Shown piece after piece: positions 53,657 through 63,108 of a stretch of DNA of 64,000 nt. Origin of the DNA: Rheinheimera nanhaiensis E407-8. Its GTDB lineage: Bacteria; Pseudomonadota; Gammaproteobacteria; Enterobacterales; Alteromonadaceae. The stretch lies in the NCBI RefSeq assembly GCF_000296695.1, contig NZ_BAFK01000004.1, positions 171,280 to 235,279 of the forward strand, given 5' to 3'. The position numbers and the translations under genes were made by a program. The stretch's first letter is position 1, and the number at the start of each line of letters is the position of its first letter. The notes under the pieces were generated by a model. It saw nothing but the letters and a program-made list of their open reading frames with translations. It did no database searches and was not told where the DNA came from.

Positions 53657-54619
53657 ATGATTTCAATTCACTACTTTGAGCCAGAAAGCCAAAGCTGGCA
53701 TAGCCGAAGCTTAAGCCAACTGCCGAAAACCATACCGGCCGATGCCAGAGTGTGGATAAATTTAACTGACGCCAGCACCGATGAGCAGCTTAATGTGCTA
53801 CAGCGTTTTGCCATTATGCCCACCATAGTGGAAGACTTCAGCCGCCAGCGTCACCCACCCAAACTGGAAACACAAACCGACTTTACCTTGCTGATTTTAC
53901 GCGGCTATGCCGATGCTGACTTTAGCGAATACACCCAGAGCGCTCAGGTTAACTTGTTGTATTCTAAACAAGTACTAATTAGCATTGTGCGCTGCCACAA
54001 TGCGGCCTTGCTGGCACAGCTAACCCCACAAATGGTAGCCGGGCAAAGCCCGACCATCGCCGAATGGGTAAAGCAGCTGATCCTGGCGGTGTCGGCCAGT
54101 TATCTGGAAAAACTGATCAATTTTGAAGATGAGCAAAGTGAGCTTGAAGATGCCATGCTGCACCGCGGTAATGATGAGCAGATGGCACTGATTATGCGCT
54201 ACCGCTCGGTGCTCCGGAAAATCAACCGCAATCTGGCTTACCAAAAAGATATTTTCTCTGATGCGCTGTATGAAGAACAAAACCCGCTACTAAAACAATT
54301 TAACAGCAGCGAAATTCGTGATTTTTACGAAAAATTTGAGCGGCTGCACAGCATGACTGATTTATACTACGATCAGTTAAGCGATCTGGTAGAAGGCTAT
54401 TTGTCTACCACCTCGCATCAAATTAACGAACGTATGAAAGTATTGACTATCGTCAGTACCATTTTTATTCCACTGACATTTATTGCCGGTATTTATGGCA
54501 TGAACTTCGTGTATATGCCTGAGCTGCAAATGCCTAATGCTTACTTTTTAGTGCTAATTGCCATGGCCTTAGGCGGTGTAGGCGGTTTAATTTGGTTTAA
54601 AATACGCGGCTGGTGGTAA
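53657..54619 (+). CDS. CorA-family divalent cation transporter (ZntB-like)
   Basis: A 320-residue protein with a long cytoplasmic alpha/beta and coiled-coil domain and two C-terminal helices. The CorA signature GMN is at 281-283 in FIAGIYGMNFVYMPEL. The N-terminal region (RVWINLTDASTDEQLNVL; TIVEDFSRQRHPPKLE) fits the CorA/ZntB superfamily. It may carry Mg2+, Zn2+ or Co2+. The mgtE gene starts 20 bases downstream, so two unrelated Mg-type transporters are co-transcribed. Confidence 0.87.
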   Translation: MISIHYFEPESQSWHSRSLSQLPKTIPADARVWINLTDASTDEQLNVLQRFAIMPTIVEDFSRQRHPPKLETQTDFTLLILRGYADADFSEYTQSAQVNLLYSKQVLISIVRCHNAALLAQLTPQMVAGQSPTIAEWVKQLILAVSASYLEKLINFEDEQSELEDAMLHRGNDEQMALIMRYRSVLRKINRNLAYQKDIFSDALYEEQNPLLKQFNSSEIRDFYEKFERLHSMTDLYYDQLSDLVEGYLSTTSHQINERMKVLTIVSTIFIPLTFIAGIYGMNFVYMPELQMPNAYFLVLIAMALGGVGGLIWFKIRGWW

Positions 54620-54639
54620 TACCGGCACAGGAGTGGTAG

Positions 54640-55989
54640 ATGGCTGAAAACCAACCGCTGGATATTGAAGAGATAGTACGCGACAGCTTTGATGAGAACG
54701 AGGCTGAGCAGTTAACCGATAAACTGAGCCAGTTAGAGCCGGAAGAAATTGCCATCGCGCTGGAGGCAATGCCGGTAGAGCAACGGGTTGCCACCTGGCT
54801 AACCTTACACAGCGATGATCAAATTGCCGCCCTGACCTATATGCGGGTTGATGCGCGTGACAACGTTTTCAAGCAACTGGACGAAGCGCAGCTGCGCAGC
54901 CTGGTTGAGGAAATGGATGTTGACGATCTGATTGAGCTGCTGGATGAACTGCCACAGCGTATCTACGATTACGCTTGCTCCAGGCTCGACGCCAGCCAGC
55001 GGCGCTGGCTGGATACCGCTCTGGGGTATGATGAAGATCAATGTGGTCGTTATGCCGACCACGATATGCTTATTATCAACAAAAACGCCAAGGTGCGTGA
55101 TGCCATCCGCTTATTTCGCCAACTGGCTGACGATGCCGAGTACCACGATGCGCTGTTTGTGGTAGACCGCACCGGCCGCTATGTCGGTTTGGTGCACGCT
55201 ACCCAGCTACTGGGCCTGGGCAGCCATTTACCGATTGAGACAGTGATCGATAAAGACGCGCCGCTGGTTGAAGGTGAAATGGAGCTGGATCAGGGTTCAG
55301 ACATTGTATCGCGCTCTGGCTATACCGCGCTGGCCGTTGTTGACGCTGAGGGCAAATTGCTGGGCCGGTTATCAATAGGTGAAGCACTGGAAAACGTGCG
55401 CAGAAGCCTGGAAAGCCAGTTTATGCATACCGCCGGTTTAGACGAAGAAGAAGACTTGTTCGCTCCGGTGGTTGACAGTGCCAAGCGTCGCGCTTTGTGG
55501 CTGGGCATTAACCTGTTAACCGCCTTCTTAGCCGCCTGGACCATAGGGCTATTTGAAGCCACCTTACAGCAGGTTGTCGCACTTGCGGTGCTGATGCCGA
55601 TAGTTGCCAGCATGGGCGGTATCGCCGGCAGCCAAACCTTAACACTGATTATCCGCGGCCTGGCGCTGGAGCAAATTACGCCAAAAACCTATTTAACCCT
55701 GCTGCGCAAAGAGCTGGGCGTTGGTGCCATTAATGGCGTACTGTGGGCATTAGTCATCGCTGTGACCACCTATTTCTGGTTCGGTGATTGGGTAATAGGC
55801 GGCATTATTGGCATGGCCATTATTATTAATATCGTGGTGGCCGCCATTGCTGGTGTGTTAATTCCGATTTGGCTGGAAAAACTCGATATTGACCCGGCGC
55901 TGTCCGGCTCGGTCATATTAACCACGGTAACCGACGTAATTGGCTTTTTTGCTTTCCTCGGCTTAGGCTCATTATTTCTGTTGGCTTAA
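54640..55989 (+). CDS. mgtE: Magnesium transporter MgtE
   Basis: A 449-residue Mg2+ channel. The acidic N domain (about 1-130, LEPEEIAIALEAMPVEQRV; ELLDELPQR) is followed by a CBS pair (about 135-255), the plug helix, and five membrane helices (about 285-449) with PIVASMGGIAGSQTLTLIIRGLALEQI and the pore-lining VILTTVTDVIGFFAFLGL. The Mg2+-sensing N-CBS module is intact. Confidence 0.94.
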   Translation: MAENQPLDIEEIVRDSFDENEAEQLTDKLSQLEPEEIAIALEAMPVEQRVATWLTLHSDDQIAALTYMRVDARDNVFKQLDEAQLRSLVEEMDVDDLIELLDELPQRIYDYACSRLDASQRRWLDTALGYDEDQCGRYADHDMLIINKNAKVRDAIRLFRQLADDAEYHDALFVVDRTGRYVGLVHATQLLGLGSHLPIETVIDKDAPLVEGEMELDQGSDIVSRSGYTALAVVDAEGKLLGRLSIGEALENVRRSLESQFMHTAGLDEEEDLFAPVVDSAKRRALWLGINLLTAFLAAWTIGLFEATLQQVVALAVLMPIVASMGGIAGSQTLTLIIRGLALEQITPKTYLTLLRKELGVGAINGVLWALVIAVTTYFWFGDWVIGGIIGMAIIINIVVAAIAGVLIPIWLEKLDIDPALSGSVILTTVTDVIGFFAFLGLGSLFLLA

Positions 55990-56089
55990 AAAGCAATAAC
56001 TATATTTGCGCTGGCGGCAGCTTTTCTTGCTGCCAGCGCACGCGCCGGCTTTTACAATAGGCAAAAAAATACCGCTTATCGGAGAGCGC

Positions 56090-57007
56090 ATGAAAATTGC
56101 GATTTTATCGCGCAATGCAGAACTGTATTCCACCAAACGCCTGGTTGAAGCGGCGCAAGAGCGCGGCCATCAGGTGCAGGTGATTGACCCTTTAACCTGC
56201 TACATTAACGTAAACCGGGTTAAATCTTCTATTCACCATAAAGGCGAAGCGCTGGAAGGCTTTGATGCAGTGATCCCCCGTATCGGCGCCTCTATTACCT
56301 TTTATGGCACCGCAGTGCTGCGCCAGTTTGAAATGATGGGCGTATACAGCTTAAATGAGTCTGTCGCCATCAGCCGAGCCCGCGACAAGCTACGTAGCTT
56401 GCAGTTGCTGGCACGCCAGGGCATTGGCTTACCTGTCACCGGTTTTGCTGATAAGCCTGGTGATATTCCGGATTTGATAGACATGGTAGGCGGTGCGCCG
56501 CTGGTAATAAAACTGCTGGAAGGCACCCAGGGTATAGGCGTAGTGCTGGCAGAAACCCGCACCGCCGCCGAGAGCGTGATTGAAGCCTTTATGGGCTTAA
56601 ATGCCAATATTCTGGTGCAGGAGTATATCCGTGAAGCCAATGGCGCCGATATCCGCTGTTTTGTTATCGGCAATAAAGTAGTGGCGGCAATGAAGCGCCA
56701 GGCCAAAGCCGGTGAGTTTCGCTCTAACCTGCACCGCGGTGGCACCGCCTCGGCAGTACGGCTGAGTAAAGAAGAGCGCGACACGGCCGTGCGGGCCGCC
56801 AGAACCGTGGGGCTGAATGTGGCCGGGGTGGATTTACTGCGCTCTAACCATGGCCCGGTCGTCATGGAAGTAAACAGCTCGCCCGGTTTAGAGGGCATAG
56901 AAACCGCCACTGATAAAGACATTGCCGGCATGAGCATTGCTTTTTTAGAGCAGAAAGTCGCCGCCCATAAAACCCGGCGTAAACTTAATACCAAAGGAAC
57001 CGGCTAA
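56090..57007 (+). CDS. rimK: ATP-grasp ligase RimK (ribosomal protein S6 glutamate ligase family)
   Basis: A 305-residue ATP-grasp ligase. RimK adds glutamates to the C-terminus of ribosomal protein S6. It opens [21 protein letters not shown], with [37 protein letters not shown] and [14 protein letters not shown] (metal-binding end). ATG 56090 has GGAGAG upstream; the frame is open for 28 more codons but those have no family similarity. Its last base overlaps the first of the next gene. Confidence 0.93.
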   Translation: MKIAILSRNAELYSTKRLVEAAQERGHQVQVIDPLTCYINVNRVKSSIHHKGEALEGFDAVIPRIGASITFYGTAVLRQFEMMGVYSLNESVAISRARDKLRSLQLLARQGIGLPVTGFADKPGDIPDLIDMVGGAPLVIKLLEGTQGIGVVLAETRTAAESVIEAFMGLNANILVQEYIREANGADIRCFVIGNKVVAAMKRQAKAGEFRSNLHRGGTASAVRLSKEERDTAVRAARTVGLNVAGVDLLRSNHGPVVMEVNSSPGLEGIETATDKDIAGMSIAFLEQKVAAHKTRRKLNTKGTG

Positions 57008-58062
57008 TGCAAACTGGTAGCAGAGCAGCTTTTGTTTTAGGTAACAGCAGTATTCCGCCCGGCAGCCGCGCCGTGGTGGATATCCCTTTTGGTAAGCTGT
57101 ACACCCACACTGAGCTGAATATCGGCGCCCATGTTATTCATGGTCGGCGGGACGGGCCTGTGCTGTTGGTTGCCGCTGCGCTACACGGTGATGAAATTAA
57201 CGGTGTGGAGATTTGCCGTCGCTTACTGAAACTGCCGCGCCTAAACCAGCTAAAAGGCACGCTGATCGTGGTGCCTATTGTTAACACCTATGGCTTTGTG
57301 CAGCAGTCGCGCTATTTGCCAGATCGGCGCGATTTAAACCGCAGTTTCCCAGGCAGTGAAAAGGGCTCGCTGGGCAGCCGGATGGCGTTTCAGTTTACCG
57401 ATAAAATTTTGAAAAAATGCACCCATGCCATCGACTTACACACCGGTGCCATTCACCGCTCTAACCTGCCGCAAGTGCGCGCCAGCGCCAAAGACAAAAT
57501 GGCGCTGCGCATGGCTGAAGTGTTTAACGCCCCTATTATTATTAAAGCCGCCAGCCGCGAGGGCACCATGCGGGGTACTGCCAACAGCCTGGGTATTCCT
57601 ATTCTGCTGTACGAAGCCGGTGAGGCACTGCGCTTTGACGAGCAATCGATCAATATTGGTGTGCGCGGCATTCTTAATGTAATGACCGATTTAGGCATGC
57701 TCAGGGCCGGGCGCAAAAAGCCGCTAACCAAATCACTGTTCTCGAAAAAAAGCAGCTGGGTGCGCGCCGAACATGATGGCATTGCCCGTTACTATGTTGG
57801 CCTGGGGCAAACCGTCAAGCCAGGCGACATTATGGCGCATATCTACTCACCCTATTCCGACTTTGAGGTAGCAGTGACCGCCAGTTTTGCCGGCATTGTT
57901 ATCGGCCGCAATAACCTGCCGCTGGTCAATGAGGGCGAAGCGCTGTTTCATGTTGCAGAAGTCAGCTCACTGGCCGAAGCAGAAAAGACCCTAGATGCCA
58001 TTAACGACGAGGTCGATAATGCGATGCCACCGGTGCTGGGCGAAGAGTATGGTGTAGTGTAG
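57007..58062 (+). CDS. Succinylglutamate desuccinylase/aspartoacylase family protein
   Basis: A 351-residue zinc hydrolase of the AstE/ASPA superfamily. Zinc-binding residues lie in LHGDEINGVE (His, Glu) and DLHTGAIHRSNLPQVR (His), with the domain closing SREGTMRGTANSLGIPILLYEAGEAL. A C-terminal barrel-like region contains a second domain (YVGLGQTVKPGDIMAHIYSPYSDFEVAVTASFAGIVIGR) resembling a biotinyl/lipoyl fold. Genes of this type often follow rimK; a role in removing or trimming an acyl/glutamyl group is plausible but unproven. Confidence 0.82.
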   Translation: MQTGSRAAFVLGNSSIPPGSRAVVDIPFGKLYTHTELNIGAHVIHGRRDGPVLLVAAALHGDEINGVEICRRLLKLPRLNQLKGTLIVVPIVNTYGFVQQSRYLPDRRDLNRSFPGSEKGSLGSRMAFQFTDKILKKCTHAIDLHTGAIHRSNLPQVRASAKDKMALRMAEVFNAPIIIKAASREGTMRGTANSLGIPILLYEAGEALRFDEQSINIGVRGILNVMTDLGMLRAGRKKPLTKSLFSKKSSWVRAEHDGIARYYVGLGQTVKPGDIMAHIYSPYSDFEVAVTASFAGIVIGRNNLPLVNEGEALFHVAEVSSLAEAEKTLDAINDEVDNAMPPVLGEEYGVV

Positions 58063-58079
58063 ATGTTGCTTGGCCGGCG

Positions 58080-58841
58080 TTAATCTTTTTGCGTTACCAC
58101 ATCGTAGGCGGTTAATGCCGGCAAGCGTTGTTGCAATTGCTGCTCGATTTTATCCAGCTCCTGCATACGCTGGCAAAACAGCGCCGATTTTTCTTCCAGC
58201 TCTACCGCTTTGGCATCCAGCCCCAGGTTAATTTTGTCGACCAGCTCACCAACCGATTGCCATTCCTGATTGTCGCTGCGCTCAAAATTGCTATCCGAGT
58301 GGCGCAGCGCATCCCGCAGTGCGCCCCATACCGCCCCTACAGTGTGACGGGTCAGGTTATCCAATTGCGGTTTTAACTCACCGTGTAAAAAATAGTCCAG
58401 CTCGTTCAGGCTTTGCGGCGCCAGGTAAAAGTGCTCGTTAGTACGGACAAAACGCGACATCCACTGAAAAGTAGTTTCCCGCACCAGTTCGCGCCATTCT
58501 GCTTGCTGGGCTTTACTGCCAATGCCGGTAAACATCGCCTCAATACTGGATAAACCCAGCTCGACGCCATCTACCGCAATGCTGACAATCTCAGGCACAA
58601 ATTTACGCAGCCCCTGACTGTATTGATACAACAAGGTAGTGTCATCGCTGTTAAGCTCAATCCATTCGCCACGGATAAACAACTGTTTGTCGGCATTAAT
58701 TTGTACATGGGTGCGGTTGTTTTGCAAAATACGGATATGGTCAGGCGCAATTAAAATGCCGTGCGTAAAGGCCATATTGCACTCGGCCGCTTTAAGCGAG
58801 CTGCAAAATAGCAACAACACACTGACAATAACGCCTTTCAT
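58080..58841 (-). CDS. DUF2884 (YggN-like) exported protein
   Basis: About 253 residues with a signal peptide (MKGVIVSVLLLFCSSLKAAEC). The mature protein matches DUF2884/YggN: HGILIAPDHIRILQNNRTHVQINADKQLFIRGE and LLYQYSQGLRKFVPEIVSIAVDGVELGLSSIEAMF (split across about 25-110), with a helical C-terminus. Function unknown. ATG 58841 follows AGGTGA at the right distance; a GTG three codons upstream is in frame but would overlap that site. Confidence 0.8.
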   Translation of the reverse strand: MKGVIVSVLLLFCSSLKAAECNMAFTHGILIAPDHIRILQNNRTHVQINADKQLFIRGEWIELNSDDTTLLYQYSQGLRKFVPEIVSIAVDGVELGLSSIEAMFTGIGSKAQQAEWRELVRETTFQWMSRFVRTNEHFYLAPQSLNELDYFLHGELKPQLDNLTRHTVGAVWGALRDALRHSDSNFERSDNQEWQSVGELVDKINLGLDAKAVELEEKSALFCQRMQELDKIEQQLQQRLPALTAYDVVTQKD

Positions 58842-58939
58842 CACATTCACCTGCCAAACACTCTGGTGCTAAGTGTACCGCGCCGCGAGCTGCCAGACAG
58901 CACCTGATACCGCAAAGCAGTAGCGACTGGTCGAAAACA

Positions 58940-60598
58940 TCAGAAGAAAGGCTCTATGGCCGGGCTGCCGTCAATCAGTAATATTTTTGATGGCCCATAT
59001 TCGCGCCGGCTGCGGATCAGATCTTTACCAAAATGCACCTCAACCGCTGAGAACAACTGTTGGCGCACTACAATGAGGGTTGCATCCAGTTTTTCCCGCC
59101 GCTGTAGCTCCAACTGTTTCACATCGTCAATCAGTGCCATGGCTACGTCGCGGTGCTCTTCAAATTCTTTTTGCAGCTCTTGCTTACGCTGCTCTATCTG
59201 GGCATTGCCTTCGATTTTTTTTAGCTTTTCCAGCTGCTCACGAATATCCTGCATATCTTTTTTAGTTGCCGAAATACTGCTACGCAGCACGTCCTGCTTT
59301 TCGGCAATCGGATCTACCTGGCGGTTTAGCTGTATTAAAATGTTACTGCTCGAAGGTGCACCAAGATTACCGGTATAAATACCATAATCCAGATAATAAT
59401 AACCGCCGATCACTTTACCGTTAGGGTTGTCTTCCGGCCCGGCATACACTTTAGCGGCGGCAACAGCACAATGCATAATTTGTTTATTAACGTACAAATT
59501 ACCATTGCAGCTTAAGCGGGCATACTGGGCAATATTGCACTGAATATCCCCATTGGCCTTTAGCTCAGTACTGTATTCACTGTCTTTTTCTGCCGTGGCA
59601 ATTTGATGGCCAATAATAGAGCCACCTATCGTAATGTCGCCGCCGGCTTCAATCAGGTTACCTTCGACAAAACCTTTAACGAAAACATTGCCCCCGGCAA
59701 TCACTTTCATGCCTTCAGTGACGTCACCGTTTACCACCACTGAGCCTTTAAAAATAATGTGGCCGGTTGCCAAATCAACGTTTTTAACGGTAAACACTTC
59801 GTCAACGGTAGCGCCATTTTCAATTACCCGCGGTAAACCATCACGGGCAGCCAGCAGCAAATCAGCATCTGTTGGCGATAACTCAACACCTTCGGCCAGG
59901 TTCCATTCAATCACCTGTCCGGGTGTTGCCGGTATTGGCGAGCCGGTTACCGTCATACCATCAACCCCTGCCGTAGGCGGGTGACGGCGTATTAGCGTAT
60001 CGCCGGCTCTCACCGCCGGGATCACACCAAAATCACGCAAATCGGCTTTTTCTTCTGAGTGCACTAAGGGTTTGTTGCGCCGGCTTTCCATCTCGGGGAT
60101 CACTGCTTCAAAACGCGAGTTCTGGCCATGTTCAACCGGGCGTCCTTTGGCAATAATCAACTTAACTTTGCTACCGGGCTCGGCTTTGCTGGCGTGGCTA
60201 ACCAGCTTAATGATGTGCTCTTTACTAAAGCCAAATACGATGCCAGCCTCTTGCGCACCTTTCACCAACGCATTGGCCGATACCGGCGCCCCGCCCCAGG
60301 CTGCAGTAATAATGGCCGATGCTGACATTTGATCATCAGCAATAGCAAAACTGAGCTCTGCATCGCGTTTTTCTGCAATGCGATACGTTAGCGGAACACC
60401 GTCGGGTTGCAATTTTTCTTTGATTTTTTGCTGGATTTGCTGATATTCAACCAGCAGATTGGTAATTTGTTCCTGAATAATCAGGCAGCGGCCAAAACCC
60501 GCAGCCTGTAACTGCATATTCACGTCTTGCGCACTGAGCGCGTCAAGTGTCACTGGCACCGTTATTTTTATACTGTTGTTGTGCTCGGTAAATTGCAT
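58940..60598 (-). CDS. FapA family (DUF342) protein
   Basis: A 552-residue protein. An N-terminal region (about 1-170) is followed by the DUF342/FapA core (about 180-400) with repeated beta turns: VDGMTVTGSPIPA, IIFKGSVVVNGDVTEGMKVIAGGNVFVKGFVEGNLIEAGGDITIGGSIIG (a right-handed beta-helix-like run, about 275-325). A coiled coil follows (about 430-520, KKDMQDIREQLEKLKKIEG) and a short tail. FapA proteins are polymer-like and localise at poles or with flagella in Vibrio; function here is not known. Confidence 0.85.
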   Translation of the reverse strand: MQFTEHNNSIKITVPVTLDALSAQDVNMQLQAAGFGRCLIIQEQITNLLVEYQQIQQKIKEKLQPDGVPLTYRIAEKRDAELSFAIADDQMSASAIITAAWGGAPVSANALVKGAQEAGIVFGFSKEHIIKLVSHASKAEPGSKVKLIIAKGRPVEHGQNSRFEAVIPEMESRRNKPLVHSEEKADLRDFGVIPAVRAGDTLIRRHPPTAGVDGMTVTGSPIPATPGQVIEWNLAEGVELSPTDADLLLAARDGLPRVIENGATVDEVFTVKNVDLATGHIIFKGSVVVNGDVTEGMKVIAGGNVFVKGFVEGNLIEAGGDITIGGSIIGHQIATAEKDSEYSTELKANGDIQCNIAQYARLSCNGNLYVNKQIMHCAVAAAKVYAGPEDNPNGKVIGGYYYLDYGIYTGNLGAPSSSNILIQLNRQVDPIAEKQDVLRSSISATKKDMQDIREQLEKLKKIEGNAQIEQRKQELQKEFEEHRDVAMALIDDVKQLELQRREKLDATLIVVRQQLFSAVEVHFGKDLIRSRREYGPSKILLIDGSPAIEPFF

Positions 60599-60705
60599 AA
60601 GGCTTCACACTGTTAAATACTGCACGTAAGCTCAGCTAATGAAACAAATAACCGGCGCCAAGGCAAGCCCTGTTTGTCTGTTCAGGGCCATTTTGCCTGT
60701 AAAAA

Positions 60706-61041
60706 TCAAATATAATTTTCCTGATGGATGCGAATAAACAAATCCGTACCTTTTTTACTGTAATCCACCTTGTATTCTTTATTGTTGATGGCCTGAATAA
60801 ACAATAACGTTTTTACTTCGCCAAATACATCTGAGCTGGAAATGTCTACCACTTCCATATAACGGTCTTTTGCCTCTGCCCTGTTGGCAGGTACGCTTTC
60901 AGTGAATAACTTCACCCCATGGCGCGTTACGATAATATTTGGATCGTCGTCGTCATTTACTACCACCAAGTCCAGTTTTTTATTTTTATGGATCAGGGTA
61001 TTACGTCCACTTACCAGAAAAGGTTTTTCGTAATTATTCAT
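60706..61041 (-). CDS. Hypothetical protein
   Basis: A 111-residue soluble protein, mixed alpha/beta, unusually rich in Lys, Asp and Asn compared with neighbours: MNNYEKPFLVSGRNTLIHKNKKLDLVVVNDDDDPNII, then MEVVDISSSDVFGEVKTLLFIQAINNKEYKV is shown only in part here. No signal peptide or membrane segment. I do not recognise a family. It follows DUF2982 on the same strand (59 bases) and precedes FapA. Confidence 0.55.
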   Translation of the reverse strand: MNNYEKPFLVSGRNTLIHKNKKLDLVVVNDDDDPNIIVTRHGVKLFTESVPANRAEAKDRYMEVVDISSSDVFGEVKTLLFIQAINNKEYKVDYSKKGTDLFIRIHQENYI

Positions 61042-61100
61042 TTACTGCCCTACTTAACCTGTGATAATGCCAATATTATGATACAGACAGTCCAGAGTGT

Positions 61101-61799
61101 CTAGGTGACTGTATTTTGTATTAATTGTAGTCTGGCCTGATTAATTTGCCGGCATAACTCTGCCGCCTCGGTTTCCGTTAAACTTACCGGAACAAACACA
61201 TCAAAACCGGTTTGCCGGTTAAGCTGCTGCATACGCCAGCCAAATGCCGCTTTTACGCCATTATACTGCTGCTTGCTGGTGGTGAAATAACTGCCCTCCG
61301 CCAGCAACTCACCGGCACATTGTCCAGTGCTACAGCCCTGTCGTATCGCGGCCAGATAAAGTTCACGCTGCTCCGTCATCAGCCGCACGGCCAAGCGCAG
61401 CGGCAGAGGTTGTAAAAAGCCGTCATAATCGGTCAGGCGAAAACCGATATACGCCAGCGACTGCTGGTTAAGCTGTGGCACACCACTGTACAAAAAGCTG
61501 TGCCAGGGCAGATGCCAGCTGCCATGACGATGCAGGTAACTCACGCCATTGGCATCATAGTGCAAAAAGTACTGCGGTTCTGCCAGTTTCGCCCAGCCAG
61601 CATAGATGCCAAGCCCTGCCATCAACAGCAGCACCGCCTGCCAGCCGGCCAGTTGCTTCATCCCGATAATACTGACTAGGGCTAGCAGCAATACCGCAGC
61701 ACTTAGCAGCAACAAAGCGGCACCACCACGGCTGGCCGCCTGCGGAATCTGCACACTGCCGGTACTGTTTTGCCCCTCAGGGTTAGGTTCGCTTTGCAT
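61101..61799 (-). CDS. DUF2982 family membrane protein
   Basis: A 232-residue protein with two adjacent membrane helices (about 28-48 and 53-70), then a soluble domain: YFLHYDANGVSYLHRHGSWHLPWHSFLYSG (split across 80-108), IGFRLTDYDGFLQPLPLRLAVRLMTEQR, and a C-terminus FDVFVPVSLTETEAAELCRQI. This corresponds to the DUF2982 family of Vibrio and Shewanella. Function unknown. Confidence 0.75.
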   Translation of the reverse strand: MQSEPNPEGQNSTGSVQIPQAASRGGAALLLLSAAVLLLALVSIIGMKQLAGWQAVLLLMAGLGIYAGWAKLAEPQYFLHYDANGVSYLHRHGSWHLPWHSFLYSGVPQLNQQSLAYIGFRLTDYDGFLQPLPLRLAVRLMTEQRELYLAAIRQGCSTGQCAGELLAEGSYFTTSKQQYNGVKAAFGWRMQQLNRQTGFDVFVPVSLTETEAAELCRQINQARLQLIQNTVT

Positions 61800-61940
61800 T
61801 GGTGCTCACTTTGAAGACTAACTATCATGGCCAGATTAAATTATCCGCCAACCGCATAAGCTGCAGCTGTTATTTTGACGCTAACAGTGCAGTATTTGTT
61901 CAATACGACTAATCTACACCTTGCTAAGGCGTTGTGCAAA

Positions 61941-61959
61941 GTCGCCGCTATGAAGCGAC
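61941..61959 (+). repeat. Small inverted repeat upstream of the RND operon
   Basis: GTCGC (61941-61945) and GCGAC (61955-61959) flank a 9-base spacer about 95 bases before the RND adaptor start. It could be an operator half-site pair or transcript hairpin; evidence is weak. The rest of the 254-base gap (61800-62053) shows no gene. Confidence 0.3.
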
Positions 61960-62053
61960 CAAAGCCCCGGGCACTGCGATAACAGGAAATCTAAACACGC
62001 GTTTCTTCCATACAATAAGGCTGACTTGTTTTTAGCTGTTACACGGGGTTACT

Positions 62054-63106
62054 GTGACAAAACTACATTCAAAACTGATCTGGGTGATCCTGATCGCACT
62101 GGCGTTATTTGTGGCTTACCTGTACTGGATGCCCGGCCAGAAAAACGATACCCGCCGCGGCCAGGCCAGTGTGGCAGTGAGCACTGCCAAAGTACAAACC
62201 CTGCCGATGATCCGCAGTATTAACTCCTTAGGTACCGGCATCTCAAACCACTCTATTACGCTGGTCGCGCCGACCAGCGACTTTATTACTCAATTAAACG
62301 TACGTGAGGGCAAAGCTGTGAAACAGGGTGAAGTGATCGCCCGCTTGCACGATGTGCAAGAGCGCGCCCGCGTGACCGAACTTGAAGGTGTACTTGACGA
62401 GCAGCGCCGCCAGCTGGACCGGCTAAAGAACCTGGCTACCACCCAGGCTACTGCGCAATCACTGCTCGATGAGCAACAAACCAAGGTAAATACGACTCTG
62501 GCCCAGCTTGATATTGCCAAGGCGCAACTGGCCGAGATGACCATTGCAGCCCCCTTCGATGGCTACCTGGGCCTGCGGCAGGTCAGCGAAGGAGCTTATG
62601 TAAACGCCGGCACTGTGATTACCACGCTGGACGATTTAAACATATTACGTGTCGCTTTTAGTGTGGCGGAACGTCATTTAGCCGACATTAAAGTTGGCAT
62701 GCCGCTTAACGTTACTAATGCCGCCTACGGCCAGCTGAAATTCGCGGGCAGCGTCAGCGCTATTGATACCCGGCTGGATCCGGTAACCCGCTCTATTACT
62801 ATTCACGGCGTGATCCCCAACAAAGACTTACGGTTGCGCCCGGGTATGTTACTGAATGTGCAGTTGGAGCTGGATAACCGCCAGGCGCTGCAAATTTCAG
62901 AAAAGGCCCTGGTGCCGCAGCAACAAAAGCAGTTTGTTTATAAAGTTGGCGCTGATGACACTGTACAACAGGTAGAAGTGACCATAGGCCAGCGTATTCC
63001 CGGTTGGGTTGAAGTAACCTCTGGCCTGCAAGAAGGTGATGAAGTGGTGGTGGAAGGCATTCAAAAACTGCGCTCTGGCCTGACCATTAACCGGGTAGGA
63101 GGTTAA
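62054..63106 (+). CDS. RND efflux periplasmic adaptor (membrane fusion protein)
   Basis: A 350-residue MFP. One N-terminal membrane anchor (about 7-25, LIWVILIALALFVAYLYW), then lipoyl halves, an alpha-hairpin (about 98-160, VTELEGVLDEQRRQLDRLKNLA), and beta-barrel/MP domains (IAAPFDGYLGLRQVSEGAYV; PVTRSITIHGVIPNKDLRLRPGM). There is no lipobox, so it is membrane-anchored rather than lipidated. Starts at GTG 62054 after CACGGGG. The pump gene begins two bases after its stop. Substrates unknown. Confidence 0.9.
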   Translation: MTKLHSKLIWVILIALALFVAYLYWMPGQKNDTRRGQASVAVSTAKVQTLPMIRSINSLGTGISNHSITLVAPTSDFITQLNVREGKAVKQGEVIARLHDVQERARVTELEGVLDEQRRQLDRLKNLATTQATAQSLLDEQQTKVNTTLAQLDIAKAQLAEMTIAAPFDGYLGLRQVSEGAYVNAGTVITTLDDLNILRVAFSVAERHLADIKVGMPLNVTNAAYGQLKFAGSVSAIDTRLDPVTRSITIHGVIPNKDLRLRPGMLLNVQLELDNRQALQISEKALVPQQQKQFVYKVGADDTVQQVEVTIGQRIPGWVEVTSGLQEGDEVVVEGIQKLRSGLTINRVGG

Positions 63107-63108
63107 CC

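Noticed and set aside
56302..56994. 230-codon minus-strand frame opposite rimK
   Set aside because: Shadow frame over a conserved ATP-grasp gene; no ribosome site.
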